Positions 24,117 to 36,172 of a stretch of 64,000 bases of DNA are shown here, piece after piece (the stretch's first letter is position 1; each line of letters opens with the position of its first letter). The notes under the pieces were generated by a model, which ran no database searches, had not been told where the DNA came from, and saw nothing but the letters and a program-made list of their open reading frames with translations. The position numbers were made by a program, and so were the translations under genes. Source of the stretch: Tachypleus tridentatus (taxonomy: Eukaryota; Arthropoda; Merostomata; Xiphosura; Limulidae); the NCBI RefSeq assembly GCF_004210375.1, contig NC_134837.1:163039310-163103309 (forward strand), written 5' to 3'.

Positions 24117-25087
24117 AATATGGATATTTCGACTTTAATTTTCAATGTACACGATTATTTTGATGTGAAAATACAATACAGAATATGTATATATACGTAT
24201 GTACTTGTGTATGGAATCGCATTGCTAACATAATAGTAAACAGAAAGAAAAATAACTTTATTATGCTTATAAATTTTTGTTTGTCCATTGAGTGTAAAAT
24301 ATACATGATGCGTGCGAAGCAACGTAATGGTAGTCATTATAGGTATAACTGTATTTACGAAGTATTGGTGTTAAATAATTAGTTATGTTAACGTGAAGAA
24401 ATACGCTCGCATTATTATTAATTAAAAAAAAAAGTCCCTCCACCGATTATTAACCAATTCCTGGATAAAACTATTGTATATACGCGTGGGTACGTGTAGA
24501 TATATACATATCCGTTATTGAACCAAATTACGTGTATAATATATTGGTAGTATTTCAGTTAATCGCTAATTTCTTTCAGTTATCTTTACCAGCTATTATA
24601 ATTCTATACTTGTTGACGTTATTGAAGTTTTATACCAGTTCGTAACAGTTTTTTCTTTCGTATCACTTTTGACGCTTCACTTTCTCGATAGGAATAATAT
24701 ATAATTAAATGTTTGTGCTTGCGTAAACTGAAAGCATAATATTGGTTTTTATTAGTACTTTTGTGGCTTTCTTTTTTTTTAAAAAAAGAAATTATGTAAA
24801 CTTTGTGAATCTTGATAGAATATTACTATTTTCTAATGAAAAAATGTATCATTTGAAGTAACTTTGGTTTATTCTAATAAATAAAAAATCTTTCCTCTTG
24901 AAATATAGGGATGTAGGCAGAAATCTGTAATTGGGGATGTTGCTTTTGGAGGTAAAAAGAAATGAACAGTAAGGAGGTTGGAAGCATACCTCTTGAAAAC
25001 ATGTTTTCAGTGAAAATGTCATGTTTTGATGGAATATGGTGTATTTTAAGCCTTTTAGATATCTTGTATACAGGGTGTAGTCAGTGG

Positions 25088-25300
25088 CGTATCTACAAAA
25101 GATGCTCCAATGAATAAAAAGTAATTGCCTGGCCTACATTTATTCTTCTCATTAAGTCTTTCAACCTCTTTGCGCCCCCCTGCTCTCACAGGAGAGTATT
25201 TACGCTACTGGTTGGAACTAAGAGGGTGTTGTCGAACACCCTACCCGCCCTTGCCTACGAACAATAGATGTTGTAGCCCTCGTCTTATGTATTTTACATA
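25088..25300. mobile_element. Possible DNA-transposon end
   Basis: CAGTGGCGTATCTAC at about 25082-25096 resembles the CAGTGGCGTAGC ends common to several animal DNA transposons, followed by an unusually GC-rich stretch. No matching opposite end was found. Confidence 0.25.
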
Positions 25301-25549
25301 TTTCTCTGTGTAATTTTTGAATTAAATGAATCGGTGCATACTGGAGTATTCAGACCTAGACACTGAAGCTTTAGAAGACTGCAGTATTGAAAAAAGGTAA
25401 GCTGATTGTGTATGTAGACTGTAGAGGGCTCTTAGCAACGGAGTGCAATGTCCAGGTGTCATGTTGCTGAGTGCACTTCACACAAACAGCTCGCTGTGAG
25501 TGCTTTATAAAAGCGGTAGTCACTTCAATCATTTGATTCAAGGAATGGA

Positions 25550-25690
25550 ACAAACCTCTATTGGCGGCGGGTGCTTCTGACTGGCTGCGCACGCGCTAGT
25601 TGATAGTTCGGAATTAAGGACAGCCATATAAATGAATCTTGGAGCTAGGAGTATGCGATGCAGCCGCTTAGTCAATCTACACGTAAGATA
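25550..25690 (+). promoter_or_regulatory. Promoter-like island in intron 1 (CCAAT, NRF1-like, TATA, donor)
   Basis: Within about 125 bp there are an inverted CCAAT box (ATTGG, 25560-25564), an NRF1-like site TGCGCACGCGCT (25586-25597, 11 of 12 positions), a TATAAA (25627-25632), and a strong splice donor CAC|GTAAGA at 25682/25683 about 50 bp downstream. The spacing looks like a complete + strand promoter with a short first exon. Any ATG-started frame reaching the donor (MRCSRLVNLH) is phase 0, so the exon would have to be untranslated to join MAGI exon 2. Confidence 0.4.
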
Positions 25691-25922
25691 CCATTCAGGT
25701 TGAAAATACAAATACCAGATATGTGTGTGTGTGTATAAGTTAGAAAAAACTCCAATCTTACATTTCACACAAACGCGTGTGTGTGTGCATTGTATGCACT
25801 ATGAAACAGATCTAAGGTATAGTATAACGACATAGAAACGAACGTTTCAAGGTCTCATTATCGATGTATGATATCTTTGTCACCCGTTTGTATGCTTGTA
25901 TGTAACCACGGTAACAACATGT

Positions 25923-25941
25923 AAAAAAAAAAAAAAAAAAA
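25923..25941. repeat. Poly-A run
   Basis: 19 consecutive A residues with no recognisable element in front. Confidence 0.95.
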
Positions 25942-25979
25942 GGCTTTTTCAAATTTTTAATTGTTTCAGCAGGATTAAT

Positions 25980-25989
25980 GTGACGTCAC
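25980..25989. promoter_or_regulatory. Palindromic CRE
   Basis: GTGACGTCAC is a perfect ten-base palindrome with the CREB/ATF core. It lies about 300 bp downstream of the promoter-like island at 25.6 kb. Confidence 0.25.
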
Positions 25990-26530
25990 CCCAACTGTAG
26001 CATAGTTTGATGTTCATTGTATAGGATGTTGTTAGGAACTACAGTCTGTGTATTGTAAACAGTGTAAACTTTCTTCCGGCTTGTGTTATTTGAATACAAA
26101 TTAGTTTTCTGTGAACTTAAAACCCAAAGCCACAAAAACGTGTTTGTCAGTCTATATTAAAACAGTTTGCTCAGGAAGGAAGTTATGTTGTTAATTACTC
26201 GACCAGGAAAGGGTCAAAAGACTGTTATTTCAATATTTAAAAACTGAAGGATGTGGGTGATTTAATATAATTTTTGACACAGGTAAACTGTTAAAAAAAA
26301 TCACCATTTTAGTCATTTTCGTGAAGTTTACATAAAACGAGAGTATAACAGATGCAGTGCCGTTTTAGGTTTACGGTGGATTGTATCCAGAGGATTAAAA
26401 AATAAGAAAGATAAAGTTTGGTGAATTATCTGTTGTGAATAATTTGATTGGTTGACAATAAAAATTAAACATTGGAAAGTGTTGTGGTCGGCCTCGCATA
26501 ACTTTGTTAACGAACTTTTTATTTTCAATC
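25990..26530. other. Intronic stretch, nothing recognised
   Basis: AT-rich spacer ending at the target-site duplication of the truncated SINE. Confidence 0.5.
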
Positions 26531-26543
26531 TTCCTTGTGTATG

Positions 26544-26675
26544 TTTGTTTGTTTGTTTTTGGAATTTCGCACAAAGCTACTCAAGGGCTATCTGTGCTAG
26601 CCGTCCCTAATTTAGCAGTGTAAGACTAGAGGGAAGGCAGCTAGTCATCACCACCCACCGCCAACTCTTGGGCTC
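26544..26675 (-). mobile_element. SINE family A, 5'-truncated, perfect TSD
   Basis: Only the 3' half is present: (GTTT)n on the + strand, then the body up to CAACTCTTGGGCTC. It is flanked by exact 13 bp direct repeats TTCCTTGTGTATG at 26531-26543 and 26676-26688. The truncation is therefore part of the insertion event, the hallmark of target-primed reverse transcription. Confidence 0.92.
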
Positions 26676-26688
26676 TTCCTTGTGTATG

Positions 26689-27894
26689 AAAAGACTTTTT
26701 GCACATGCGTCAAATATGATTTACTAGCCTGCTTGAGCGTTTTGTTTATTTTAACATCTGTGATAAAGCAGTGCTAAGTTCATTACTAGTGTTATCTTCT
26801 TGTTATTCTTGCAAAGCAACTTTATTGAACACAAGTGATATTTCTCGAAAGGACTTATTGGTTTTACAGAGTAAAAGTTTTGTTTATATTCTGTACAACC
26901 GATTAAATCTTTTGTAAAACTTAAACGCAATAATAAAAAAGAAAGAAGTTATTTATAATATTTTATTTTTATACTTAAGTGAAATGTGTTTTTTTTACAC
27001 AGTTTAATATTGTTATGTTCCCCGGTGGAATAGCGGTAAATTTATGTGCTTCAACACTAAAATTCCGGGCTCGATTTCCCGCGGTGGACACAGCGGATAA
27101 CCCAATATGGCTTTCGTATAACACAAACAAACATTGTTTTATTGACTTTAACACGTGTTTGAAAAGATAAGACTTGTAGTTAAAATAATTAACACATGCT
27201 GAGTCTGGTCATCTAGTGAAAAATTAATAAAAATTCATTGAAATTAAACGAACAAAAATATTATATTAGGTGCAAAGCAGAATTTGTTTTGATATTTTAA
27301 CAAATGAGAGAAATTTTGACTTCCAGTAAACAGCAACTTAGATTTGCACAAAAAAATCTGTGACAAATATTTAAACATATAGACCTTTAATTTAGTTTTG
27401 CTTTAGGTGTAAAGAATTTATTTAAAAATATTCGGTGTTTTATATTGTGTTAGGCAACCGTTAATTATATAGTTTATACTGGTACAATAGATGTCGCCAC
27501 TGTACACGTAGGCGTGGAACTTATTGTCAACCAAGTGTGTATAAATTACGTTGTCTTTTGTTTCACTAAAACATCCATTGTATTAAATATCTTTTACCCT
27601 TCTTGGTTCATCATATTCAAAATCAATCAACTAGTTAACTTGTCTGAGCAAAATCTATGAATAATGTTTGTTTTAACACTGTACGACTGTGCTCGAATGT
27701 TATTCTTAAGAAAACCTTGTCTAGTATCCAATCGAATCTTTACTACTAGACTATGCAACGTTTGCAAGGAAGAATCATATAGGAGTAAGATCAGTGGAAA
27801 GTGTATTCATTTATTGTTCCTGAATTATGTAAAAAATATTTCGATTGAAGCACTACTGGGAATAATATATTCACAGTACTGTGAAGTAAGTGAA
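26689..27894. other. Intronic stretch around a SINE B copy
   Basis: Apart from the family B SINE at 27.0 kb nothing is recognised. Confidence 0.5.
27019..27132 (+). mobile_element. SINE family B, diverged
   Basis: CCCCGGTGGAATAGCGGTAA is the A-box region and GGGCTCGATTTCCC the B box, then GCGGTGGACACAGCGGAT and a (ACAAAC) tail. Confidence 0.7.
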
Positions 27895-27986
27895 TGTAAC
27901 TGTGTTATGGCGTATGGAAATATAGATATCCAGATATTTATGTAACTGTGTTATGGCGTATGGAAATATAGATATCCAGATATTTA
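27895..27986. repeat. Perfect 46 bp tandem duplication
   Basis: The unit starts TGTAACTGTGTTATGGCG and ends CCAGATATTTA. Copies at 27895-27940 and 27941-27986 are identical. Confidence 0.97.
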
Positions 27987-28453
27987 CCATATACTTTTAT
28001 AACAACAACAAAGTTTCGTACTCTTGGTTAAACTAAACAACGCAGAAAAAGTAGCTCAACAATACATGCACATTTGTTTTTATTTTATTTCCATATGCGC
28101 AGATAACAACAACACATTAAACTAGTTCAGCTTCTTGGTATCGTATGCTTTACCTATCTTTTCTTGAAACAAAACAACAAACTTTCCTCATATTCTCGAG
28201 AGGAACAAGAAGAAAAGTTTGAAATTGTTTTAAACTTAATTTAGTCTTTGCGAGTGAACAAAAAGGGGATAGTTATGTTTTTCACTCAAGTGTATAAGCT
28301 TGTTCTTTATGGTATGCATGTTTGTGTATGTGTGCTATATTAGTGTCGATTTCCTGGATACTTACTTCAATGTGTGTGTGTGTATATATTAATCACCAGT
28401 TATCTATAATTGTATTTACATTTTTATTTTAATCTGCCCGCATGTATTTAATA

Positions 28454-28455
<2 letters not shown>

Positions 28456-28484
<29 letters not shown>
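28456..28484. repeat. (AT)n microsatellite
   Basis: A near-uninterrupted AT run of about 28 bp. A short (TG)n run precedes it near 28372-28384. Confidence 0.95.
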
Positions 28485-28487
<3 letters not shown>

Positions 28488-28659
28488 ATCTCTGTGTATC
28501 TGTATTTCTGGAGTGTTGACCCTTGATAGATGAATGTGCTGAGCTTAGATTACAGTTATGTTATTCACTCTTTCTGTCTCGACAATATAAATTGGTTCTC
28601 ACTTGGCGTTCTTGTCTCTAGCACGTATCAAGCTGGTTCTGTCGAAACGGGGCTTAGTA

Positions 28660-28700
28660 AGTCGTGTGATTGGCCGACTTCCGGTGTAACGTTATCTTTT
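28660..28700. promoter_or_regulatory. Adjacent NF-Y and ETS sites
   Basis: An inverted CCAAT box (ATTGG, 28669-28673) is followed four bases later by ACTTCCGG (28677-28684), the exact ETS/GABP core. This pairing is typical of TATA-less promoters and stands out from AT-rich surroundings. Use as a promoter or enhancer is inferred. Confidence 0.3.
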
Positions 28701-29463
28701 TGATCAAGTGATTGTTGAGAAAGCTTAGAGACCGAGCACTAATACAGAGAGATAATAGTTGCAACTTCATTCTGATTGTTAACGTCATCAGGCTTGAAAC
28801 TGTAATTACTACTCTTGGCATTCCTTAATCTTAGATAGCGGTGAAACTCACTGCTTGTGTTAAATGTTGATGTAAGCATCTGTTTTTTTATGACATTGAC
28901 AAGTTTAAAATCATTTTATTAGAGAACGCTTGAGTTATGCAAGATATACATTAATTGTGTGTGTTTTAGGGTGGCCCAGATACTCTCGCTTCTGTGTCAA
29001 AGTAAGTTGTAAACAGTAGGTAGCGTTTTCCAAAATCCTTCAAGATACGTAATGATCAACTTCTGAGAAAGAAAGGATTATTAAGAAACTCGAGTTAAGT
29101 ATTTCTCTAAAGGTGACTACAGTTTTCTCTGTGTGTGTTTTCTAAAACCTGTTCTCGACACCAGTTGTTTAAATAAAGGAGTTATTTATTGTTATTATTT
29201 TGGTGATTGGGTAAACTATTGCAAGAAGTTTCTGTATCATATATATACATACATATACATGTATATTTCTGTATGTATGCAAACAAATATACGCGTACGT
29301 TTTAAAAGATTGAACGAAACGGAGAAACAAACTAAAGAACGATTGGCAGAATCCGTTCCATTTTAAAGTTCGGGGCTCGTCAGGGATAGAAACTTCCTAT
29401 TCTTCAGTCATTGTTAAAAGAAGGTTTTATTAAAGCTTATTTATTATGTTTTGAAAGTCCAAC

Positions 29464-29734
29464 ATCCCCATGTGCTTATGGCGTTTGACTCGGAAACTGA
29501 GGGTCATGGGATCGAATCCTCCTCCTACCAAACATACTCGCCCTTTCAGCCGTGGAGGCGTTATAAAGTGACGGTCAATTCCATTATTCATTGGTAAAAG
29601 AGTAGTCCGAGAGTTAGTTGGCAGTGGGTGGTGAAGACTAGCTGCCTTCCCTCTAGACTTTCGTTACTAAGTTAGAAATGGCGAGACAGATAACCCTAGT
29701 TTAGCTTTGCGCGTAATTCAAATTAAACCAAACC
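29464..29734 (+). mobile_element. SINE family A, diverged
   Basis: The head is degenerate (ATGTGCTTATGGCG for the A box, GGGATCGAATCC for the B box). The body matches the family from ACTCGCCCTTTCAGCCG to AGCTTTGCGCG. Confidence 0.85.
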
Positions 29735-32700
29735 ATGTTTTGAAGTGTTAAGAACAATCTGTAATGTGTTTGGCTTTATGCAAATATTCAGGGTACAAAA
29801 TAAGGGTATTCAGTGCTTTAGCTATCTGGAAGACTTAGAGCAAATATTTCACAGTTACGATTGTATAAACTAATTTTTATGATGCTGTCGAATACGAGTA
29901 ATGATTTGGGGTTAAAGAACTCAAGTATGTAAACTTCGAATTAAAAACCGGTACAAAGCCTCAATAACAAGATAGGTGAGTTTTTGTGTGTTCTACTTTC
30001 AATCTGTTATGGTACATATTGTCTATGCGTTTAATGTTTTCATGCATTAACTTAATTAATTTTAATGAATATCTGTTATACAAATTATCTGTTTATTTGA
30101 GAGCATTAGAAAGTGGCGTAATCTAGTGTATTTTGAAATGTTGTCTTATACTGAATATATATATATATATTGTGTAGTGTTGACAGAGACAGCGATAGAA
30201 TACTGCGCACTACATATACATACAACTTGTGTAACGTAACATAGAATCGAACAGAAAAGTACAAGATTAAGCTGCGAAATAAAAAGTCATGATCGTTAAA
30301 TTATAAGCAAATAATAGATATTATATTTACAAGCCTTTTTATGGTTTTGGCTTGTCGTTCAATCAGTCATGAGAAACTAGGGGTGTATCTGTGTAACCTT
30401 AGATAGTATTCGGGTATAAGAGTTTGCTGAGTAAAATGAAACGATTCATGTGTATTTCATTAGAAGTGACTGAAACACGAAACTTGTACTGGTACTAAAT
30501 TCGTGCCGACTGTTACTGTAATCTTACACCTGTGTTCGCTTGAGACTTTGGTATACACCCCATCTTTGATTAGTGTTTTCATGTTGTGATATCAGTTTTG
30601 AGATTGTATTCTTCAAACGATAAACCATAAAATGCCCACTAAATATCGTAGTTTGCTAGTTTTTATTTGTATACTTGCTCCTTACGTGAAAAAGTACTAC
30701 AAGAACGTCTAATGAAGAATTTTACGAGTGGTGAGTGAAGCCTAGTGGAACTCTGTGGTGCATCATAAGTGGAGCACAACACATGTGAGAATAGGGGAGA
30801 CCTATGAACCGTGGAGGGGTGTTTGGTAAAATATTACAGGACCAGGGCACGAGCTTGGTATTGGTCGATTTATCAGCACGTCTGGTAGAAAGCAAGAGCT
30901 GGTGTTTATTCTTATGTCTTAAAAGTGAAAGTTGACAAGAAGCTGACTTTATGCTGATATACTTCTAGATGAGAACCACACTTGTGGAAGATTGAGGTCA
31001 TTTGAAATTAACTAAAGTTTTGTTGAAATATAGGCTTATGTATCTGACATTTAATTTAAAGTTTTGTAAGCGGGTAAGTACCTGTCTGTCAACGTACTTT
31101 GATTTACTCATACAACTTCCTGTTAGTTTATATAGCTTCAAATAGACGTATTTATATTTCTTTTCTGTAGTATAGGGTTTTTGTTTTAGGTAACATTACT
31201 ATATTTTTTGTAGCGTTTCTTTACTTAATTTTTAGTAACGAATTTTATACAACACGAAACCTGTTATTCATTCTGTAAAGGGATTAATATATTTAGATAA
31301 CCTTCAGTATTCTTGCGAATGTTTCTGTAACTGTTGAAATATTTTTTTATTGTTCAAATTGTGTGAACTGGGAACATCTCGGAAAATGTGGCTGAAAACA
31401 ACAGTTTGATCAAAGCTGTTCAGTGTTTCAATAAACATAAAATGCGAGTCAGTCGTGATGACTTAGAGTTTTCATTTCTAGATGTTTTCTGTCTGCGTTA
31501 TATTTCGAAGTGACAGATATTTAAAATAAGGCGCATCACAAGCACGTGTGTGTGATGTATATATGGTGTTTAGACGTGTTGGAATGAGTGCCATCTGGAC
31601 CACTTCGTAGCTTTAAAGAGACGTGTAATTGGTTTCGTAAAAATATGTCTGCTGTGTAACTTATGAGTTTAAGCACTTTTTTTATAATTTTTGAACAAGT
31701 ATTTGTATGGACAATATAAAATGGGTCAGAAACACTCGGCTTTTAGTTTAAAACTAGGTTTTTAGTTTTGTGTCGTCAGTTTTTGTAATAAAGCAAAATA
31801 TATTTTTGGCGATCGTTAGTTTTTACTATTACAAGTTTTTACACGTATTTTGTTTTATGAACAAGCAAATTAATCGTCAGATTAATGTCTTGTTATTATA
31901 CTTTTCACAACATATTGTATGTTAATTAATTTTACATTTTTGACTGTTACAGCGCCGGGTAAAGAGCTGGTAACAAGTTCTCTACCATGATACGTAAAAT
32001 ATCTCAACACTGATTACTTGAAGTATTGATTTTTGTCTGTGTGTTACTCATGTCATTAGGAACAATGTAACGAACACAGTCGTTGATCCATAGGCAATTT
32101 GGTGCATAAATAGTTTAGAAACATGTATTTAAAGAACTGGGGAAGTTCATATGGATCCCACTGATATTTCCAGAGTTAATCACAAGATTAATTATTAACG
32201 TGACCAACGTTGTAATCAACATCTTTATTCTCCTCGTGCATTATCCGTGTTGAATTTCCTTCATTGGTCTTGTATTGAGAAAATATCTGATATCACCACC
32301 AGTGTAAAGTGACCAAACCTCAAAAATATGTGCTTTTAAATTAGCATTATTGTAACTTTACAAGGGTGTACGTAATGTATTATCGTTCATGAATATTTTC
32401 AAAACCAGGTTTTGATAATAATATTTATATATTCATATGAATTTAACACGAATGTGTTTGGCTAAACAATTTTCTTTCGTGTTGTAACAGCAGTATGGCA
32501 AGTAAACTCTTTACGAGTAAAGTGTTAGATGTTATAGAAAAATCACTTTAAATGAAAATATGTATTTGGCGATGTGACGAACACGTGTTTTTTTTTTTTT
32601 TTGTGTGTGGGAAATTGTCCTGATTATATAATTAGAGGAGAACTGGCTGTGTCGGTTACCAAACCTCATTTCCAGAGTTAGCTTTTTAAACAGTAAGTTA

Positions 32701-33540
32701 AAAGTCAATGGGGCCATCAGAAACAAAGTGGACACATTTTGTCCAGAGAGGGTGCTGTTGTAAACAATAAATATTTTATCTTTTGCAAACAAGATTATTA
32801 TTACAAGTCAATTTAGGATGGTTAACTGGTCTAACATTGATAATTTAATGTAGGTAATGATCCCATTTGAGTAATCATAATAGGCACAACAGATATTATT
32901 AGTATGAACTAATAATTAAGTTGAACACGGATTTATTTAATTTGATTGGAAGTTTCAGAATTTTGGGGCTCATCTCTTGTTATCTTTCTTGTCATACTCG
33001 TGAAAGAAATTGTTAATGTTGTTAAAAATTCAGCTTGCATAAATATGTTAGGTCATATACAGTAATGAAACATCAGTAATGTGTTACTTAAACGTGACAG
33101 ATCGAACCTGTCCTTGAACTGGATTATTGGTGGTTGTGGACGGAAATGAGACTGTGACGCGTGTTACCTTCTCCTTCAATTCGCTTCGACTTTGTTAGTG
33201 TGTCTAACTAGTTTTATATATGGCGTAAAATAACAAACACACAAATATACATTTTTTATTTTAAAAAAGAAATAAAGTGACGACTACACAGAAACAAAAG
33301 CTAATTTTATATTAAAAACTTTGTATTTCTAACATATTTTATATTGTCCATACAATTACTTATTCAGAAATCAAAATAATATAGTGCAGGGATTCGTATA
33401 GAATCATTATGCTAAGTTAATAGTAGTTAATTTCGGAAAATAAAACTAGTGACGAAGTAGGTGTGAGAGCATTAATTTTTCTGTGTTTTGGTAATTATTT
33501 TTAAGTTTGTAACATATATTTAGCGCTCTTGTAAATATTT
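29735..33540. other. Intronic stretch, nothing recognised
   Basis: A slightly GC-richer patch at 30730-30960 contains a 43-codon ORF (MNRGGVFGKILQDQGTSLVL...) without recognisable similarity. An (AT)n run lies at 30156-30171. Confidence 0.5.
32588..32602. repeat. Poly-T run
   Basis: 15 consecutive T residues followed by GTGTGTGG. Confidence 0.9.
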
Positions 33541-33661
33541 GCTCCCCATTGGCACAGCGGCAGGTCTCAGCGGACTTGGCAAGAAACCGGGTTTCTATAC
33601 TCATGGTGGGCAGAACACAGATAGCCCTTTGTGTAGCTTTTGTGCTTCATTTTAAACAAAC
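33541..33661 (+). mobile_element. SINE family B
   Basis: CCCCATTGGCACAGCGG (A box), GGGTTTCTATACTC (B box), GGTGGGCAGAACACAGATAG and TGTGTAGCTTTTGTGC with an A/C tail. The last 45 bp closely parallel the family A tail. Confidence 0.8.
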
Positions 33662-33745
33662 TTAAAAGTATTTAACGAGTTAGGTAAATTCATGATTAAT
33701 GAAAGGCTATCTTAGGGTATTAAAAAGTTTCTTTCCTTTTATGTA

Positions 33746-34012
33746 GGCCTGACTTGGCCAGGTGGTTAAGGCATTTGACTCGTAATCCGAAAGTTGTGGG
33801 TTCGAATCCCCGTTACAACAAACATGCTCGCCCTCTTAGCCGTGGGGACGTTACGGTCAATCTCAATATTCGTTGGTAAAAGAGTAGTCCAAGAGTTGGC
33901 GGTGGGTGATGATGACCAGCTGTCTTCCCTCTAGTCATACACCTCTAAATTAGGGACGGCTAGCGCAGATAGCTCTCGTGTAGCTTTGCGCGATATTCAA
34001 AACAAACCAAAC
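33746..34012 (+). mobile_element. SINE family A, full length
   Basis: Intact head (TTGGCCAGGTGG, GGGTTCGAATCC), body and tail. The end carries the short hairpin GCGCA...TGCGC (33963-33967 with 33987-33991), followed by an A/C-rich tail. Confidence 0.9.
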
Positions 34013-34013
34013 C

Positions 34014-34760
34014 CTTAAATGCAATTGTAAAATCGCAAACGCCTTTAAAAAAAACAAAAAATAAGAAAAATTTTCATGCATTTCCGCATGGACTCAACAA
34101 ATTTTGTTCCAAACTTGGTGAAGATTTATCAACAGAAGGTGAAGTAATGGCATAAGCGCCTGTAAAAGACCTTAAAATGCAAAATTGAAAATTTGTACCC
34201 GTCTCTACGTAGACCCGGTGAATTTCCATACCATATTTGGTAACGATCTTTTCACAAGAGTTGAGGTACCGTGTTTCTCCGATAATAAGACCTACCCATA
34301 AAATAAGACCTAGTGTGATTTTTGGGGATAGTTTTAATATAAGCCCTGCCCTTAAAATAAGCCCTAGTTAAGAGTGGCAGGAAGAGGAAAGAAATAAAAA
34401 AAATAATTTATTAATTAGTTTAATAGTTAGTTAATTAGTTTGTTTAAGTATTAATCAGTTAGTTTAATAGTTTAATAATAGTTTATTTTAAATGGTTAGT
34501 TTAATAGTTTTACTTTGTAACTTCATTTTTTTAATATATCAAAATAAGACATCCCCCGAAAATAAGCCCTAGTGTCATATTTTGGAGTGAAAATTAATAT
34601 AAGCCCTGTCTTATTTTCGGAGAAACAGGGTAGTTGTAACAAACCACAAAAACGCTCATAAAAAAACTGCAAAATGCAAAAGTAAAACTTGCAGACCTAT
34701 AGATCTCCTCATCTGATTTGAATATCCATCCACCTCTTACATGGACGTGAAACAGACAGC
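34014..34760. repeat. Unclassified repeat interrupted by the 34.3 kb MITE
   Basis: AAAATGCAAAATTGAAAATT (about 34174) and AAAATGCAAAAGTAAAACTT (about 34674) are related blocks on either side of the MITE, each followed by a GTAGACC/GCAGACC-like stretch. The flanks appear to be units of one older repeat. The classification and ends are unknown. Confidence 0.35.
34269..34630. mobile_element. TA-flanked MITE
   Basis: A 362 bp element with inverted ends CCGTGTTTCTCCGATAATAA and (complement) CCCTGTTTCTCCGAAAATAA, flanked by TA on both sides. Further internal inverted blocks (AATAAGACCTA, AATAAGCCCTA) follow each end. The centre is TTAGTTTAATAG-rich. It has no coding capacity; the TA duplication fits the Tc1/mariner superfamily. 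Confidence 0.8.
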
Positions 34761-34796
34761 ACCATTTATACACGTTTGCCTCTCGTGACTGAATAT

Positions 34797-34885
34797 TAAA
34801 CTTAAGGACTTATGATGCTAAAACTCGGCTTTCGATACTCGCAGCATGAACAGCGCATGTGGTCCATTGTTGCGTAGTGCGCTTA
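34797..34885 (+). mobile_element. SINE family B, degraded
   Basis: GGCTTTCGATACTCGCAG (B box region), GAACAGCGCATGTGG and TGCGTAGTGCGCTTAG match the family loosely. The head is lost. Confidence 0.5.
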
Positions 34886-34892
34886 GAAAGAA

Positions 34893-36172
34893 ATACAGTA
34901 AATCAAATAGGTTTACACATTCGTGATCTAATTCATTTATTCACAGTGTAGTAAAATCTGAAACTTGTATAGCGAATGGCATCGACGTGGACAGCGTTCT
35001 CTTCATTTGTACCAATCACAAACAATCAGTTTTAGCACATGAATAAACACCTCGATCACTGGCACGTAATACAAACTCCTTCAAATTATAAACGTAGTCC
35101 TGGGAATTTGTGAGCTTAAGTTATCTATCTTTAGAGGAACGAACACTTTTCAGCCAAAGAAACTTTGAGGGCCAGCCAATGCGTTAACTATCCTCTCTCC
35201 AGGTATCCATCCAATTTCAGTATCGTCGAAAAACCTTTGAATTATACGGATCTATTAAAACAACAGTGTGTTCTGAGACGAATACAGAGAAGCCGCAAAG
35301 ATGGAACGAAGAAGAACCAGAAATCTTGATGATGAAGTTCATAGGGTATGGTCTTGTTCATGTAATGCATACAGTAACATTAATGTGACTGTCTTTTCAT
35401 TATCAGAGAACAAGCAGTGGTCTGCCTTAACTTTTACCTCGTATTTTTATCCATATGACAAGTTTATCCATGCACAAAGAAGAGGTCAGTGTAATACAAC
35501 GTTGTTGACAAGCGTTTTGATCAAATGAAGGTTCACTTACACTTTCCTCTCTCTATTATAACCACCATCAAGGAATATTCTTCTGTTTGTTTTGGATCCT
35601 TCTCATCCTTTCTGGTGATTATACCTCAAGTTTTCTCCTGCTTCTGCCTGCCGTTTCGGATGTTTAATATAGTTTTTAGAGTAATGGTGGCAAAGTTAAT
35701 TCGCTCTGTTTTATTATTCTTCCCAGTCAGAATTACGTGTTTCAATATTTGATTTGTATTGGCATAAATGTGTCGGGAAATTTTGCTTGCTGATGAAGAA
35801 GATAAAGGCAGCAGTGCTTGAACACAGTAGAACCGTTATGGTTTGGTATTGGATCCTATGTGGAATGATCTTCATCCTAAAAAGTTTTCAACTATATTTA
35901 AATTAAACTTTGTTTTTATCGTTTCACCATCCGGTATTGCAACTACTGGAGTAAAACTTCCGCGAGGATAAGGAAAAACATTTTTGAAATCAAATGCCTT
36001 TTTATTTTGCTGCAATCATCAGCATTCTTCTAAAATAGTTTGTGCTTATTTTTAAAGATGCTTCTTCCGTTTGTAAATATGTTTTAGAAATGTGTGGAAG
36101 GAGAAAATATGAACTGGAAATGCCAGCAAGGAATGTGCAAAGTTCTTCCCGTAGACTTTCCTAGCTTTCGAC
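34893..36172. other. Intronic stretch with an unrecognised ORF
   Basis: An ATG at 35301 opens MERRRTRNLDDEVHR before a possible donor AGG|GTATGG (phase 0). It is not compatible with MAGI exon 2 and has no recognised family. Confidence 0.35.

Larger units (their letters stand above)
22288..25087. other. Intronic stretch, little recognised
   Basis: Holds the minus-strand CTCF-like site, the (TG)n run and an A/T hairpin near 24770-24790. A minus-strand ORF at 22358-22732 is Ile/Tyr-rich and not convincing. Confidence 0.5.
27987..29463. other. Intronic stretch with NF-Y/ETS pair
   Basis: Holds the (AT)n run and the CCAAT/ETS pair at 28.67 kb. No exon is recognised next to them. Confidence 0.5.

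Noticed and set aside
35301..35528. ORF MERRRTRNLDDEVHR... as an alternative MAGI first exon
   Set aside because: The plausible donor AGG|GTATGG is phase 0 and would break the frame with exon 2; the rest is unlike protein.
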